64,000 nucleotides of DNA, taken from Flavobacterium sp. MC2016-06 (lineage in GTDB: Bacteria; Bacteroidota; Bacteroidia; Flavobacteriales; Flavobacteriaceae). Under the pieces are notes generated by a model that saw only the letters and a program-made list of their open reading frames with translations, was not told the DNA's origin and searched no databases. The position numbers and the translations under genes were made by a program. Below are positions 28,204-36,711 of the stretch, one piece after another; the first letter of the stretch is position 1, and every line of letters starts with the position of its first letter. Location: positions 434,001-498,000 of the forward strand of contig NZ_WMID02000001.1 in the NCBI RefSeq assembly GCF_009711165.2. Direction: 5' to 3'.

Positions 28204-29600
28204 TGGCACAGTTATCTTTTAAAAACAGAATTGCTTTAAACTATATTCTCACTACAGGATTATTGATTTTAGTAGTTTTTTCGGCTATTTATTTTACAGT
28301 AAAGTTTACCGTTTACAAACATATAGACGAAAATTTAATGATCGAAATTCAAGATCATTTTAAAGAAATTAGAATCGAAAATAAAAAGGTAATTTTTATG
28401 GATTCTGAAGAATGGGAAGAACGAGAACATAACTCGGTTGATGTTAATCCTGTTTTCGTTCAGTTTTTTGATTTGAATAAAAAAACAATCGAAAAATCGC
28501 CTAATTTAAAGAATGAAGCACTTGTATTTCATGACAGTGTAGAGCATTTTCAATTTTTTGACACAAAACTGCTCAACAATACAATCAGGCAGATTCAGGT
28601 ACCGCTTCATCTAAAATCTAAAAAAATTGGGTATCTAATTATTGCAATGTCATTATCAGATTCAGCCAAAGTTTTAAAGAACCTTTTAGATACCTTATTA
28701 ATTGCGTTTCCGATAATTTTATTAGTACTATTTTTTATTGCCCGTTTTTTTGCCGGACGAAGTATAAAACCAATAAATGCGATTATTAATACGTCTAAGA
28801 TAATTACAAAAGACAATTTGCAAAGCAGAATTCCGCTTCCTAAAACACGAGACGAATTGTTTACACTTTCTAAAACTATAAACAATTTATTGGGCCGAAT
28901 TGAAGACGCCATGCAGCGCGAAAAACAGTTTACATCTGATGCCTCACATGAGTTAAGAACACCATTAACCGTTATTAAAGGAACACTGGAAGTTTTAATT
29001 CGTAAACCTCGTGACAATAAGGAATATGAAGAAAAAATAGCCTATTGTATTAATGAAGTAGATCATTTAAATACATTGGTAGATCAACTGCTTTTAATGG
29101 CGCGTTTTGAAAATCAAAAACAGAATATAGTAACGGAACCAGTTTACTTAAATGCTGTAATTTTAGATGTTATAACTTTAATTTCAGATAAAATAAACAA
29201 GCATAAAATCAATGTTATTTTTGATGCCAAAGAAGAATTTTACATCCATTCTGATAATTATTTAGTGGTAACCATTCTTAGAAATATTATATTTAATGCC
29301 GTAAAATATTCTAATGATAACAGCGAAATTTCAATAGGACTTTTGAGAGAAAAAGGAAAAATAAGCTGTACGATTTCAGACCACGGAATCGGAATTGCAG
29401 AAGAAGATTTAGTTTCGATTTTAAATCCTTTTTTTAGATCTAATTCTTTACATCATTCAGAAATTAAAGGAACAGGCTTAGGATTGTCGATTGTGAAAAG
29501 ATTTACAGATTTACTTCATATTAAATTTAAAATAGATAGTAAAATAGGCGTGGGAACTACTGTTACCTTAGGTTTTGATGAAAATGCTAAAACGTTATAG
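28203..29600 (+). CDS. Sensor histidine kinase
   Basis: The 465-residue protein has two transmembrane segments (about 12-32 and 160-180) around a periplasmic sensor loop. A HAMP region follows (about 182-235, RSIKPINAIINTSKIIT). The dimerisation domain has phospho-acceptor His249 in DASHELRTPL, and the ATPase domain carries the N box (NIIFNAVKYS), G1 (DHGIGIAEED) and G2 (GTGLGLSIV). It phosphorylates the response regulator encoded just before it, with a one-base TAATG overlap. The periplasmic loop shows no known ligand-binding domain. Confidence 0.94.
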   Translation: MAQLSFKNRIALNYILTTGLLILVVFSAIYFTVKFTVYKHIDENLMIEIQDHFKEIRIENKKVIFMDSEEWEEREHNSVDVNPVFVQFFDLNKKTIEKSPNLKNEALVFHDSVEHFQFFDTKLLNNTIRQIQVPLHLKSKKIGYLIIAMSLSDSAKVLKNLLDTLLIAFPIILLVLFFIARFFAGRSIKPINAIINTSKIITKDNLQSRIPLPKTRDELFTLSKTINNLLGRIEDAMQREKQFTSDASHELRTPLTVIKGTLEVLIRKPRDNKEYEEKIAYCINEVDHLNTLVDQLLLMARFENQKQNIVTEPVYLNAVILDVITLISDKINKHKINVIFDAKEEFYIHSDNYLVVTILRNIIFNAVKYSNDNSEISIGLLREKGKISCTISDHGIGIAEEDLVSILNPFFRSNSLHHSEIKGTGLGLSIVKRFTDLLHIKFKIDSKIGVGTTVTLGFDENAKTL

Positions 29601-29676
29601 TGAATAGAAAAAAGGCAGTAAAAACGACAGTTGAGATTTTTTTTAACAATAAACTATCGTTAAGTTAAATTAAAAA

Positions 29677-29708
29677 TTGCTTTTTTATGAAATTAACTAG
29701 TATATTTG
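29677..29708 (+). promoter_or_regulatory. Promoter of the histidine operon
   Basis: TATATTTG (29701-29708) is a full match to the TAnnTTTG -7 box. A TTG at 29677-29679 lies 21 bases upstream, within the normal -33 spacing of Bacteroidota promoters. The leader peptide ATG follows 35 bases after the box. Confidence 0.7.
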
Positions 29709-29743
29709 CAACCGAATCAAAGAATTATAAAATAAACCAAACA

Positions 29744-29803
29744 ATGATTTCAAATCAATTACATCATCATCATTTTCATTATTGCTCTCAAGCGATGTGT
29801 TAA
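29744..29803 (+). CDS. hisL: Histidine operon leader peptide
   Basis: The 19-codon frame reads MISNQLHHHHFHYCSQAMC and contains four consecutive His codons and a fifth two codons later. Five of 19 residues are His, far above chance. It lies between a good promoter and a strong terminator upstream of hisG. When His-tRNA is short, a ribosome stalled at the His run leaves CTCAAGCG (29787-29794) free. That segment can pair with CGTTTGAG (29837-29844), which is part of the left arm of the terminator, and so keeps transcription going. This is the layout of classical his attenuation. The regulation is inferred from sequence. Confidence 0.92.
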   Translation: MISNQLHHHHFHYCSQAMC

Positions 29804-29830
29804 TGGTATGCATGTAAATCATCATATTTT

Positions 29831-29864
29831 AAAACCCGTTTGAGTACATCAAACGGGTTTTTTT
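29831..29864 (+). terminator. Attenuator terminator of the his operon
   Basis: AAACCCGTTTGA (29832-29843) pairs perfectly with TCAAACGGGTTT (29849-29860) around GTACA and is followed by a T-run. It stands 28 bases after the leader stop codon and 50 before hisG. CGTTTGAG of the left arm can alternatively pair with leader bases 29787-29794. Confidence 0.93.
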
Positions 29865-29913
29865 ATTCCTATTCTTTGTACTCAGACTATTAATTCCAAA
29901 AAAAACTAAAAAA

Positions 29914-30771
29914 ATGAGTACTTTAAAAATTGCAATTCAAAAATCAGGTCGTTTAAACGAAGACAGCATCCAAATCCTTAAAGACGCAGGGATTTCAATT
30001 GATAATGGAATAGATCAGTTAAAAGCCGAAGCTTCAAATTTTCCTTTAGAAGTTTTATATTTAAGAAATTCAGATATTCCTCAATATTTACTTGATGGTG
30101 TAGTAGACATCGCGATTGTTGGAGATAATTTATTGGTTGAAAAAGGAAAAAACATTGAAGTAATTCAAAAATTAGGGTTTTCAAAATGTAAAGTTTCTGT
30201 AGCTGTTCCTAAAGCATTTAACTACAAATCTATTAAAGATTTAGACGGAATGCGTATTGCAACTTCTTATCCAAATACGGTACTTGATTTTTTTAACTCA
30301 AATGGAGTAACAGTTGATATTCACCAAATATCAGGTTCTGTAGAAATCGCACCAAATATTGGCCTTGCCGATGCTATTGTAGATATTGTATCCAGCGGAA
30401 GTACTTTGTTTAAAAACAACCTAAAAGAGGTAGAAGTTATTTTTAAAAGCGAAGCAGTATTAGCAGTTTCTCCAAAAGTAAGCCCTGATTCTCAAAAAAT
30501 AATTGACACCTTAAAATTCAGAATTGAATCGGTATTAAGAGCAAGAAAATCAAAATACATTTTGATGAATATTCCAAATGATAAAATCGACGCCGTTGGA
30601 AAAATTCTTCCAGTTTTAAGAAGTTTAACCGTTTTGCCATTAGCAGAAGAAGGCTGGAGCAGTGTACATTCAGTAATTGACAAAGATACTTTCTGGGACG
30701 TAATCGACCAATTGAAAGAAGTAGGAGCAGAAGGAATTTTAGTTTGCCCAATCGAGAAAATGGTACTATAA
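29914..30771 (+). CDS. hisG: ATP phosphoribosyltransferase, long form
   Basis: The 285-residue protein catalyses the first step of histidine synthesis, joining ATP and PRPP. Its length and its C-terminal region (about 215-285, with VLRSLTVLPLAEEGWSSVHS and GAEGILVCPIEKM) mark the long form that carries its own regulatory ACT-like domain for feedback by histidine, so no HisZ is needed. The PRPP-binding motif is near IVDIVSSGSTLFKNNL (about 151-166). It is the first gene of the operon and directly follows the attenuator. Enzyme feedback and transcription attenuation would both respond to histidine. Confidence 0.96.
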   Translation: MSTLKIAIQKSGRLNEDSIQILKDAGISIDNGIDQLKAEASNFPLEVLYLRNSDIPQYLLDGVVDIAIVGDNLLVEKGKNIEVIQKLGFSKCKVSVAVPKAFNYKSIKDLDGMRIATSYPNTVLDFFNSNGVTVDIHQISGSVEIAPNIGLADAIVDIVSSGSTLFKNNLKEVEVIFKSEAVLAVSPKVSPDSQKIIDTLKFRIESVLRARKSKYILMNIPNDKIDAVGKILPVLRSLTVLPLAEEGWSSVHSVIDKDTFWDVIDQLKEVGAEGILVCPIEKMVL

Positions 30772-30790
30772 ATGAATAAAATCCAATAAT

Positions 30791-30842
30791 AAAATTCCAA
30801 ACTTGAAGAATTGGAATTTGGAATTTAAAAAATTGGAATTTA
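30791..30842. repeat. GGAATTT-family element between hisG and hisD
   Basis: A short AAATTCCAAAC arm (30792-30802) and the full TTGGAATTTGGAATTT element (30811-30842), which ends 12 bases before the hisD ATG. The first 32 bases of this copy match those at 61898-61929 except at the final base or two. Confidence 0.75.
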
Positions 30843-30854
30843 ATATAAAATATT

Positions 30855-32141
30855 ATGAATAAAATAGACAATCCAAAGCAAGACACTTGGTCGGAAATAT
30901 TAAAAAGACCAACAAAAACGATAGATGATATTGAAGTTACTGTTAAGGAAATCTTCAAAGAAGTGCAGAAAAAAGGCGATGAAGCCGTAGCAAAATATAC
31001 TTCAATTTTTGATGGAATTGCTTTAGATAATTATGAAGTTACTTCACAAGAAATTCAAGAAGCCATTAGTTTGATTTCTCCTGAATTAAAAGAAGCAATT
31101 CAGTTGGCAAAAGACAACATTTATGCATTTCATACGGCTCAAAAAACCGAAAGAATTGTTATAGAAACTACCGAAGGTGTAAACTGCTGGCAGGAAAAAA
31201 GACCAATCCAGAAAATCGGATTGTACATTCCAGGCGGAACAGCGCCTTTGTTTTCGACCGTTTTAATGCTGGCAGTTCCTGCTGAAATTGCAGGTTCTAA
31301 AGAAATCGTTTTATGCTCGCCTCCAGATAAAACAGGAAAAATTAATCCAGCGATTTTGTACGCAGCCAATTTGTGCGGTGTAACCAAAATATTAAAAGTG
31401 GGCGGAATCCAAGCCATTGCCGGAATGACATTTGGTACGCAGTCAATTCCAAAAGTATACAAGATTTTCGGACCAGGAAATCAATTTGTAACCGTAGCAA
31501 AACAATTGGCAACACAGTTTGGTGTAGCGATTGATATGCCGGCTGGACCTTCAGAATTATTAATTGTAGCCGATGATACTGCCGTTCCTGCTTTTGTAGC
31601 ATCAGATTTATTGTCACAAGCAGAACACGGAACAGACAGTCAGGTAATTTTAGTTTCTACTTCAAAAAGACTAATTGATGCTGTAGAAAAAGAAATTCAA
31701 ATTCAAATTGAAGAACTTCCTAGAAAAGAAATTGCTAAAAAAGCGATCGAAAACTCAAAATTAATTTGGGTTGAAAACGATAAAATTGCTTTAGATTTAA
31801 TCAACGATTACGGGCCGGAGCATTTTATAATCTGTTCAGAATATGATGATTATTACTGCAACGGAGTTTTAAATGCAGGTTCTGTTTTCATCGGAAATTA
31901 TACACCAGAAAGTGCGGGAGATTACGCTTCTGGAACAAATCATACACTTCCAACAAACGGTTATGCAAAAAACTATAGTGGTGTAAACTTAGATAGTTTT
32001 ATGAAATCAATGACCTTTCAAAAAATATCAGAAAAAGGAATCCAGAATATTGGTAGAGCAATTGAAGTTATGGCCGAAGCCGAAGGTTTACAAGCACATA
32101 AAAATGCTGTAACACTTCGATTACAAAGTTTAAAATCATAA
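30855..32141 (+). CDS. hisD: Histidinol dehydrogenase
   Basis: The 428-residue protein matches full-length HisD. It oxidises L-histidinol to histidine in two NAD-dependent steps. Visible signatures are IPGGTAPLFSTVLMLAVPA, the long GPGNQFVTVAKQ signature, and the zinc and substrate site in SDLLSQAEHGTDSQV (about 258-272). The C-terminal ESAGDYASGTNHTLPTNG is also characteristic. It is second in the operon, as usual in this phylum, separated from hisG by 83 bases of repeat-rich spacer. Confidence 0.97.
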   Translation: MNKIDNPKQDTWSEILKRPTKTIDDIEVTVKEIFKEVQKKGDEAVAKYTSIFDGIALDNYEVTSQEIQEAISLISPELKEAIQLAKDNIYAFHTAQKTERIVIETTEGVNCWQEKRPIQKIGLYIPGGTAPLFSTVLMLAVPAEIAGSKEIVLCSPPDKTGKINPAILYAANLCGVTKILKVGGIQAIAGMTFGTQSIPKVYKIFGPGNQFVTVAKQLATQFGVAIDMPAGPSELLIVADDTAVPAFVASDLLSQAEHGTDSQVILVSTSKRLIDAVEKEIQIQIEELPRKEIAKKAIENSKLIWVENDKIALDLINDYGPEHFIICSEYDDYYCNGVLNAGSVFIGNYTPESAGDYASGTNHTLPTNGYAKNYSGVNLDSFMKSMTFQKISEKGIQNIGRAIEVMAEAEGLQAHKNAVTLRLQSLKS

Positions 32142-32151
32142 TTGTGACTTC

Positions 32152-32263
32152 TCCTGCAAGGTTTCCAAAATCTTGTAGGTTTGACAATACATTTCAAATA
32201 GAGTTTAAACGCTTTCAATCACTTACATAATCAAACCTACAAGGTTTTGGAAACCTTGCAGGA
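32152..32263. repeat. MITE-like inverted repeat between hisD and hisC
   Basis: Two 33-base arms, 32152-32184 (TCCTGCAAGGTTTCCAAAAT start) and 32231-32263 (ending GGAAACCTTGCAGGA), are perfect inverted copies except for one position. They enclose a 46-base centre. The 112-base element fills most of the 136-base gap and has no reading frame. Confidence 0.88.
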
Positions 32264-32277
32264 TTAAAGTAAAAACC

Positions 32278-33327
32278 ATGAATATTTTTGATATAAATAC
32301 AATAACACGAGAAAACGTAAAATCATTAAAACCATATTCGTCAGCGCGTGACGAGTTTGAAGATTTTAGTACAGCCAATATGATTTTTTTGGATGCGAAT
32401 GAAAACCCGTTTCAAAATGGAGTAAATCGTTATCCAGATCCACAGCAAAACTCTGTAAAAGCAATTTTGGCTAAAAATAAGAATATAAAATCAAGTCAGA
32501 TTTTGTTAGGAAACGGAAGTGACGAAGTTTTAGATTTACTTTTTAGAGCTTTTTGCGAACCCAAAACAGATAATATTATTTCGTTACCGCCAACGTACGG
32601 AATGTATGGTGTTTTGGCTAATATAAATGCAGTAGAAAATAGAGAAGTTTTACTTTCTACAGATTTTCAGCCACAAGTTGAGAAGATTTTAGAAGCAGTT
32701 GACGACAATACAAAAATCATCTTTTTATGTTCTCCAAATAATCCAACCGGAAATTCATTTTCGTATGAAAGCGTGGTTAAATTGCTTCAAAACTTTAAAG
32801 GTTTGGTTGTAATTGATGAAGCATATATTGATTTTTCAGACAAAGAAAGCTGGTTGACAGAAATTGACGAATATCCAAATTTGGTGATTACGCAAACACT
32901 TTCTAAAGCGTATGGTTTAGCGGGAATTCGATTAGGAATTTGTTATGGTTCTGAAGCTGTTATTTCGGTTTTAAATAAAATAAAACCACCATATAATGTA
33001 AACGAATTAACGCAGCAAAGAGCAATAGTGCGTTTGAATGAATCGGATAAAATAAAAGCTGAAATCACTTCTATTGTTGAGCAAAGAGAGGAGTTGCTTA
33101 AAGTTTTACTTGAAGTAAGTTTTGTAGAAAAAATTTACCCAACAGAAGCTAATTTTGTTTTGGTAAAAGTAGATGATGCAAATAAAAGATACGATCAATT
33201 AATTGCAAAAGGAATTGTAATTCGTAACAGAACAACACAGCCTTTATGCGAAAATTGCCTTCGTTTTACGATTGGAATCCCAGAGGAAAATGCAGTATTA
33301 ATTAAAGAATTGAAGTTATTAAGCTAA
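32278..33327 (+). CDS. hisC: Histidinol-phosphate aminotransferase
   Basis: The 349-residue PLP-dependent class I/II aminotransferase has DANENPFQNGVNRYPDPQQ near the N-terminus and LGNGSDEVLDLLFRAF. CSPNNPTGNSF and VIDEAYIDF come next, followed by TLSKAYGLAGIRLG, whose Lys forms the Schiff base with PLP. It converts imidazole acetol phosphate to histidinol phosphate. It stands third in the his operon, between two different repeat elements. Length and operon position make HisC rather than another aminotransferase nearly certain. Confidence 0.96.
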   Translation: MNIFDINTITRENVKSLKPYSSARDEFEDFSTANMIFLDANENPFQNGVNRYPDPQQNSVKAILAKNKNIKSSQILLGNGSDEVLDLLFRAFCEPKTDNIISLPPTYGMYGVLANINAVENREVLLSTDFQPQVEKILEAVDDNTKIIFLCSPNNPTGNSFSYESVVKLLQNFKGLVVIDEAYIDFSDKESWLTEIDEYPNLVITQTLSKAYGLAGIRLGICYGSEAVISVLNKIKPPYNVNELTQQRAIVRLNESDKIKAEITSIVEQREELLKVLLEVSFVEKIYPTEANFVLVKVDDANKRYDQLIAKGIVIRNRTTQPLCENCLRFTIGIPEENAVLIKELKLLS

Positions 33328-33337
33328 AAATATATTA

Positions 33338-33486
33338 GCCACAGATTTCATAGATTAAACGGATTTTTAACTCTGTTTGTGTTTGATTTTTCGCCACGAA
33401 TTACACAAATTAACACGAATTAATTAGTGAAAATTTGTGTAATTCGTGGCAAAAGAAAAATCATTTTAATCCTTTTAATCTGTGGC
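33338..33486. repeat. Nested inverted repeat between hisC and hisB
   Basis: Outer arms GCCACAGATT (33338-33347) and AATCTGTGGC (33477-33486) enclose perfect 19-base inner arms GCCACGAATTACACAAATT (33393-33411) and 33432-33450. The 149-base element fills the gap. Its right edge supplies a GTG in frame with hisB, which should not be taken as the start. Confidence 0.88.
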
Positions 33487-33502
33487 AGAAAAAATACAAA
33501 CC

Positions 33503-34639
33503 ATGAAAAAAGTACTTTTTATCGATCGTGACGGAACGATTGTTTTGGAACCAGAAAATTTACAATTAGACAGTTTGGATAAACTAGAATTTTATCCGAA
33601 GGCGTTTCAATATTTGGCTAAAATTGCTAAAGAGTTTGATTACGAATTGGCAATGGTAACCAACCAGGACGGTTTGGGAACAGATAGTTTTCCAGAAGAT
33701 ACGTTTTGGCCAACGCAGAATTTCATTCTAAAAGCCTTTGAAAATGAAGGCGTTTTGTTTGATGATATTTTTGTTGATCGTTCTTTTCCAGAAGACAATG
33801 CGCCAACACGCAAGCCGAGAACTGGAATGTTGACTAAATATTTGAATAATCCAGAATATGATTTGGAGAATTCTTTTGTTTTAGGCGATCGTTTAACGGA
33901 TGTTGAATTGGCAAAAAATCTTGGTGCAAAAGCCATTTTCATGAATTTGACTGATGGCGCAGGAAGTACTGAAATTTCGTCTAAACGCGAAGAATTAGAT
34001 GGTACCATTATTTTGCAAACAACAGATTGGAAAACAATCTATGAGTTTTTGAAATTAGAAGCGCGTTCAGCATCGATTACTAGAAAAACGAATGAAACAG
34101 ATATTTTCATCGATCTAAACCTTGACGGAACAGGAAAAAGTAAAATCGAAACCGGAATTGCTTTTTTTGATCATATGTTAGATCAAATTTCGCGTCACGG
34201 ACAAATGGACTTAGAAATTCTTGTAAAAGGCGATTTAGAGGTCGATGAACACCACACGATTGAAGATACAGCTATTGCTTTAGGCGAAGTTTTCGCGAAA
34301 GCGTTAGGAAACAAACTGGGAATCGAACGTTATGGTTTTTGCCTTCCAATGGACGATTGTTTGGCGCAGGTTGCAATTGACTTTGGCGGAAGAAACTGGC
34401 TCGTTTGGGAAACGGAATTTAAACGCGAAATGGTTGGAAAAATGCCAACAGAAATGTTTTACCATTTCTTCAAATCTTTCTCAGACGGTGCAAAAGCAAA
34501 CATCAACATAAAAGCAGAAGGAACAAACGAACATCATAAAATTGAAGCAATCTTTAAAGCTTTCGCGAAAGCCATAAAAGTAGCAGTAAAACGTGATACA
34601 GAGAAAATGATTTTGCCATCGACGAAAGGGATGTTGTAG
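33503..34639 (+). CDS. hisB: Bifunctional histidinol-phosphatase / imidazoleglycerol-phosphate dehydratase
   Basis: The ATG at 33503 gives 378 residues. An in-frame GTG at 33482 lies within the intergenic repeat and is rejected. The N-terminal half (about 1-165) is a HAD-type phosphatase with FIDRDGTI as nucleophile motif, MVTNQDGLG, and [19 protein letters not shown]. The C-terminal half (from about 185) is the dehydratase, with [30 protein letters not shown] and [19 protein letters not shown] supplying the His and Glu manganese ligands. The two enzymes work at steps 6 and 8 of the pathway. The fused form is known from enterobacteria and common in Bacteroidota. Confidence 0.96.
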   Translation: MKKVLFIDRDGTIVLEPENLQLDSLDKLEFYPKAFQYLAKIAKEFDYELAMVTNQDGLGTDSFPEDTFWPTQNFILKAFENEGVLFDDIFVDRSFPEDNAPTRKPRTGMLTKYLNNPEYDLENSFVLGDRLTDVELAKNLGAKAIFMNLTDGAGSTEISSKREELDGTIILQTTDWKTIYEFLKLEARSASITRKTNETDIFIDLNLDGTGKSKIETGIAFFDHMLDQISRHGQMDLEILVKGDLEVDEHHTIEDTAIALGEVFAKALGNKLGIERYGFCLPMDDCLAQVAIDFGGRNWLVWETEFKREMVGKMPTEMFYHFFKSFSDGAKANINIKAEGTNEHHKIEAIFKAFAKAIKVAVKRDTEKMILPSTKGML

Positions 34640-34644
34640 AAAAA

Positions 34645-34707
34645 GTTTCAAGTTTCAGGTTCCAAGTTTCAGGTTTCTCTCAGAAGTTGAAACTTGGAAC
34701 TTGAAAC
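34645..34707. repeat. ACTTGAAAC-family hairpin after hisB
   Basis: GTTTCAAGTTTCAGG words on the left (34645-34676) face GTTGAAACTTGGAACTTG (from 34686) on the right, allowing a hairpin with several registers. It begins 6 bases after the hisB stop. Confidence 0.75.
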
Positions 34708-34725
34708 AAAATAAACAAAAACTAT

Positions 34726-35076
34726 ATGGATGCTAAAAAGTTTGAAGAAGAATGGATTAAATCATGGAATTCTCATGATTTAGAAGACATAATGAAACAT
34801 TATACTGCTGATATTGAAATTACAACTCCAATGATAAAAATAGCTGGCGAAATTGAAAGTGGTAGTCTTAAAGGCAAAGAAAATGTTGCTGCATATTGGA
34901 GCAAAGCATTAACTAAGTTTCCAGATTTGAAATTTGAATTAATTGATGTCACTTCTGGCGTAAATTCTGTTGCGTTATATTATAAATCGATTATGAATAA
35001 AAAAGCAGTTGAAGTAATGTTTTTTGACGAAAACGGATTGGTAAACAAAATGATTGCCCATTATACAGATCTATAG
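34726..35076 (+). CDS. NTF2-like (SnoaL-fold) protein inside the his operon
   Basis: The 116-residue protein has the NTF2/SnoaL pattern: FEEEWIKSWNSHDLEDIMKHYTADIEITTPM at the start, then GKENVAAYWSKALTKFPDLKFELIDV, and a C-terminal strand with VEVMFFDENGLVNKMIAHY. It has no signal peptide. It sits between hisB and hisH in the same direction, with repeat elements on both sides. None of the ten histidine steps needs such a protein, so it is either a passenger that entered with the repeats or an uncharacterised helper. Substrate unknown. Confidence 0.75.
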   Translation: MDAKKFEEEWIKSWNSHDLEDIMKHYTADIEITTPMIKIAGEIESGSLKGKENVAAYWSKALTKFPDLKFELIDVTSGVNSVALYYKSIMNKKAVEVMFFDENGLVNKMIAHYTDL

Positions 35077-35087
35077 AAATAAAATTA

Positions 35088-35149
35088 TTTCAGGTTTCAA
35101 ATTTCAAGTTCTCCAGCAACTTGAAACCTGAAACTTGAAACTTTGAAAC
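35088..35149. repeat. ACTTGAAAC-family hairpin before hisH
   Basis: TTTCAGGTTTCAAATTTCAAG (35088 on) pairs in several registers with AACTTGAAACCTGAAAC (35118 on). It ends 8 bases before the hisH ATG and has the same words as the element on the other side of the NTF2-like gene. Confidence 0.75.
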
Positions 35150-35157
35150 GAAAATAA

Positions 35158-35751
35158 ATGAAAATAGTAATCATAAATTACGGCGCGGGGAATATTCAGA
35201 GCATAATGTTTGCTATTGAAAGACTTGGTTTTAAGGCCGTTTTGAGTAATAATCCCGAAGAAATTTTAGCTGCAGACAAAGTGATTTTTCCTGGCGTTGG
35301 CGAGGCGAGTTCGGCGATGGCGAAATTAATTGAAAGCGGTTTGGATAGTTTGATTCCGAAATTAGAGCAACCCGTTTTAGGGATTTGTCTTGGAATGCAA
35401 TTGATGTGTAAATCGTCTGAAGAAGGAAATACAAAAGGTTTAGGAATTTTTGATATTGATGTAATAAAATTTACTCAAAATGTAAAAGTACCACAAATGG
35501 GCTGGAATCAGATTTATGATCTGAAATCGGATTTGTTTAAAGGAATTTCTGAAAATGAATTTATGTACTTGGTGCATAGTTTTTATGCTCCAAATTGTTC
35601 AGAAGCTATTGCAACAACCAATTATGATGTTGAATACGCTTCGGCTTTACACAAAAATAATTTTTACGGAACACAGTTTCACCCAGAAAAAAGTGGTGAT
35701 GTGGGAGAAAAAATTCTTGGAAACTTTTTAAGATTAAATTCCAATTTTTAA
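35158..35751 (+). CDS. hisH: Imidazole glycerol phosphate synthase, glutaminase subunit
   Basis: The 197-residue class I glutamine amidotransferase has the nucleophile Cys in LGICLGMQLMC (about 76-86) and the His-Glu pair in TQFHPEKSG (about 173-181). It also has the IIDYGAGN-like start VIINYGAGNIQS and VPQMGWNQI. It supplies ammonia to HisF. The last codons (LNSNF and the stop) lie inside a copy of the AAATTCC repeat that runs from 35736 to 35766, so the C-terminus was set by the repeat. Catalytic parts are complete and the gene should be functional. Confidence 0.96.
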   Translation: MKIVIINYGAGNIQSIMFAIERLGFKAVLSNNPEEILAADKVIFPGVGEASSAMAKLIESGLDSLIPKLEQPVLGICLGMQLMCKSSEEGNTKGLGIFDIDVIKFTQNVKVPQMGWNQIYDLKSDLFKGISENEFMYLVHSFYAPNCSEAIATTNYDVEYASALHKNNFYGTQFHPEKSGDVGEKILGNFLRLNSNF

Positions 35752-35785
35752 AATTCCAAATTCCAATTCCAAATTCCAATTGCAA
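35736..35785. repeat. AAATTCC element overlapping the hisH stop
   Basis: The 31-base core 35736-35766 is the reverse complement of the TTGGAATTTGGAATTT element found elsewhere, followed by further AATTCCAA words. The hisH stop codon (35749-35751) lies inside it. The gap then continues to 35895 with AATCTAAA- and ATATCAAT-type words. Confidence 0.8.
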
Positions 35786-35902
35786 TATCAATTACAATAT
35801 CAAAAATCAATTTCAATTTTTAGAATCTAAAATCTGAACTCTAAGATCTAAAATTTCAATTCAGAATCTAAACTCTAAAATCAGAAATCTAAAATAATAA
35901 AT

Positions 35903-36628
35903 ATGAGAATAATACCAGCCATAGATATCATTGACGGAAAATGTGTTCGCTTATCAAAAGGCGATTACAATACGAAGATAATTTACAACGAAAATCCGCT
36001 TGAAGTTGCAAAATCATTTGAAGCACACGGAATCGAATATCTGCATTTAGTAGATTTAGACGGAGCAAAATCAAGCAAAATTGTCAATTATAAAATCTTA
36101 GAACAAATTGCCACGCAGACTAGCTTAAAAATTGATTTTGGAGGCGGATTAAAAGCCGATTCTGATTTGAAAATTGCTTTTGAAAGTGGAGCAAATCAAA
36201 TCACTGGTGGCAGTATTGCTGTCAAAAACAGAGAGATTTTCCAAAAATGGATTTCAGAATACGGTTCAGATAAAATTATTTTAGGAGCTGATGCAAAAGA
36301 CGAAAAAGTAGCAGTTTCTGGCTGGCTAGAAGATTCAAATGAAGATTTAGTTCCATTCATTCAAGATTATCAAAATAAAGGGATTCAGTATGTTATTTGC
36401 ACCGATATTGCAAAAGATGGAATGTTGGAAGGTCCAAGTTTTGACTTGTATGCTAAAATTTTAGCAGAAGCGAATGGAATAAAACTTATTGCTTCTGGAG
36501 GAATTTCAACTTTCGATGAATTACCAAAACTTGCCGAATTAGGCTGTGAAGGAACGATCATCGGAAAAGCGATTTACGAAGGAAGAATTTCCTTAAAACA
36601 GTTAGAGGATTTTATAATTAGAAAATGA
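35903..36628 (+). CDS. hisA: Phosphoribosylformimino-AICAR-ribotide isomerase
   Basis: The 241-residue TIM barrel starts [21 protein letters not shown], where Asp8 is one of the two catalytic acids. The second acid lies in [15 protein letters not shown]. Half-barrel phosphate sites are seen as [10 protein letters not shown] and [11 protein letters not shown]. It carries out the Amadori rearrangement before HisF/HisH. It lies sixth among the his enzymes here. A 151-base gap of AT-rich words separates it from hisH. Confidence 0.96.
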   Translation: MRIIPAIDIIDGKCVRLSKGDYNTKIIYNENPLEVAKSFEAHGIEYLHLVDLDGAKSSKIVNYKILEQIATQTSLKIDFGGGLKADSDLKIAFESGANQITGGSIAVKNREIFQKWISEYGSDKIILGADAKDEKVAVSGWLEDSNEDLVPFIQDYQNKGIQYVICTDIAKDGMLEGPSFDLYAKILAEANGIKLIASGGISTFDELPKLAELGCEGTIIGKAIYEGRISLKQLEDFIIRK

Positions 36629-36701
36629 GATAATTTGATAATTAGATAATTTCTGCACAAAGCAAAAATAATTATCTAATTGACTAATTATCTAATTAAC
36701 A
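36629..36701. repeat. ATAATTAG-word hairpin between hisA and hisF
   Basis: Words GATAATTTGATAATTAGATA on the left and AATTATCTAATTGACTAATT on the right are inverted copies around TTTCTGCACAAAGCAAAAA. They occupy nearly the whole 83-base gap. Confidence 0.75.
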
Positions 36702-36711
36702 CATTGAGAAA

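Noticed and set aside
32152..33486. Insertion sequence or transposon in the his operon
   Set aside because: Inverted repeats are present but no transposase frame. They are better listed as small non-coding repeats.
33482..33502. GTG start seven codons upstream for hisB
   Set aside because: The codon is part of the right arm of the intergenic repeat. The ATG at 33503 begins the conserved HAD motif [12 protein letters not shown].
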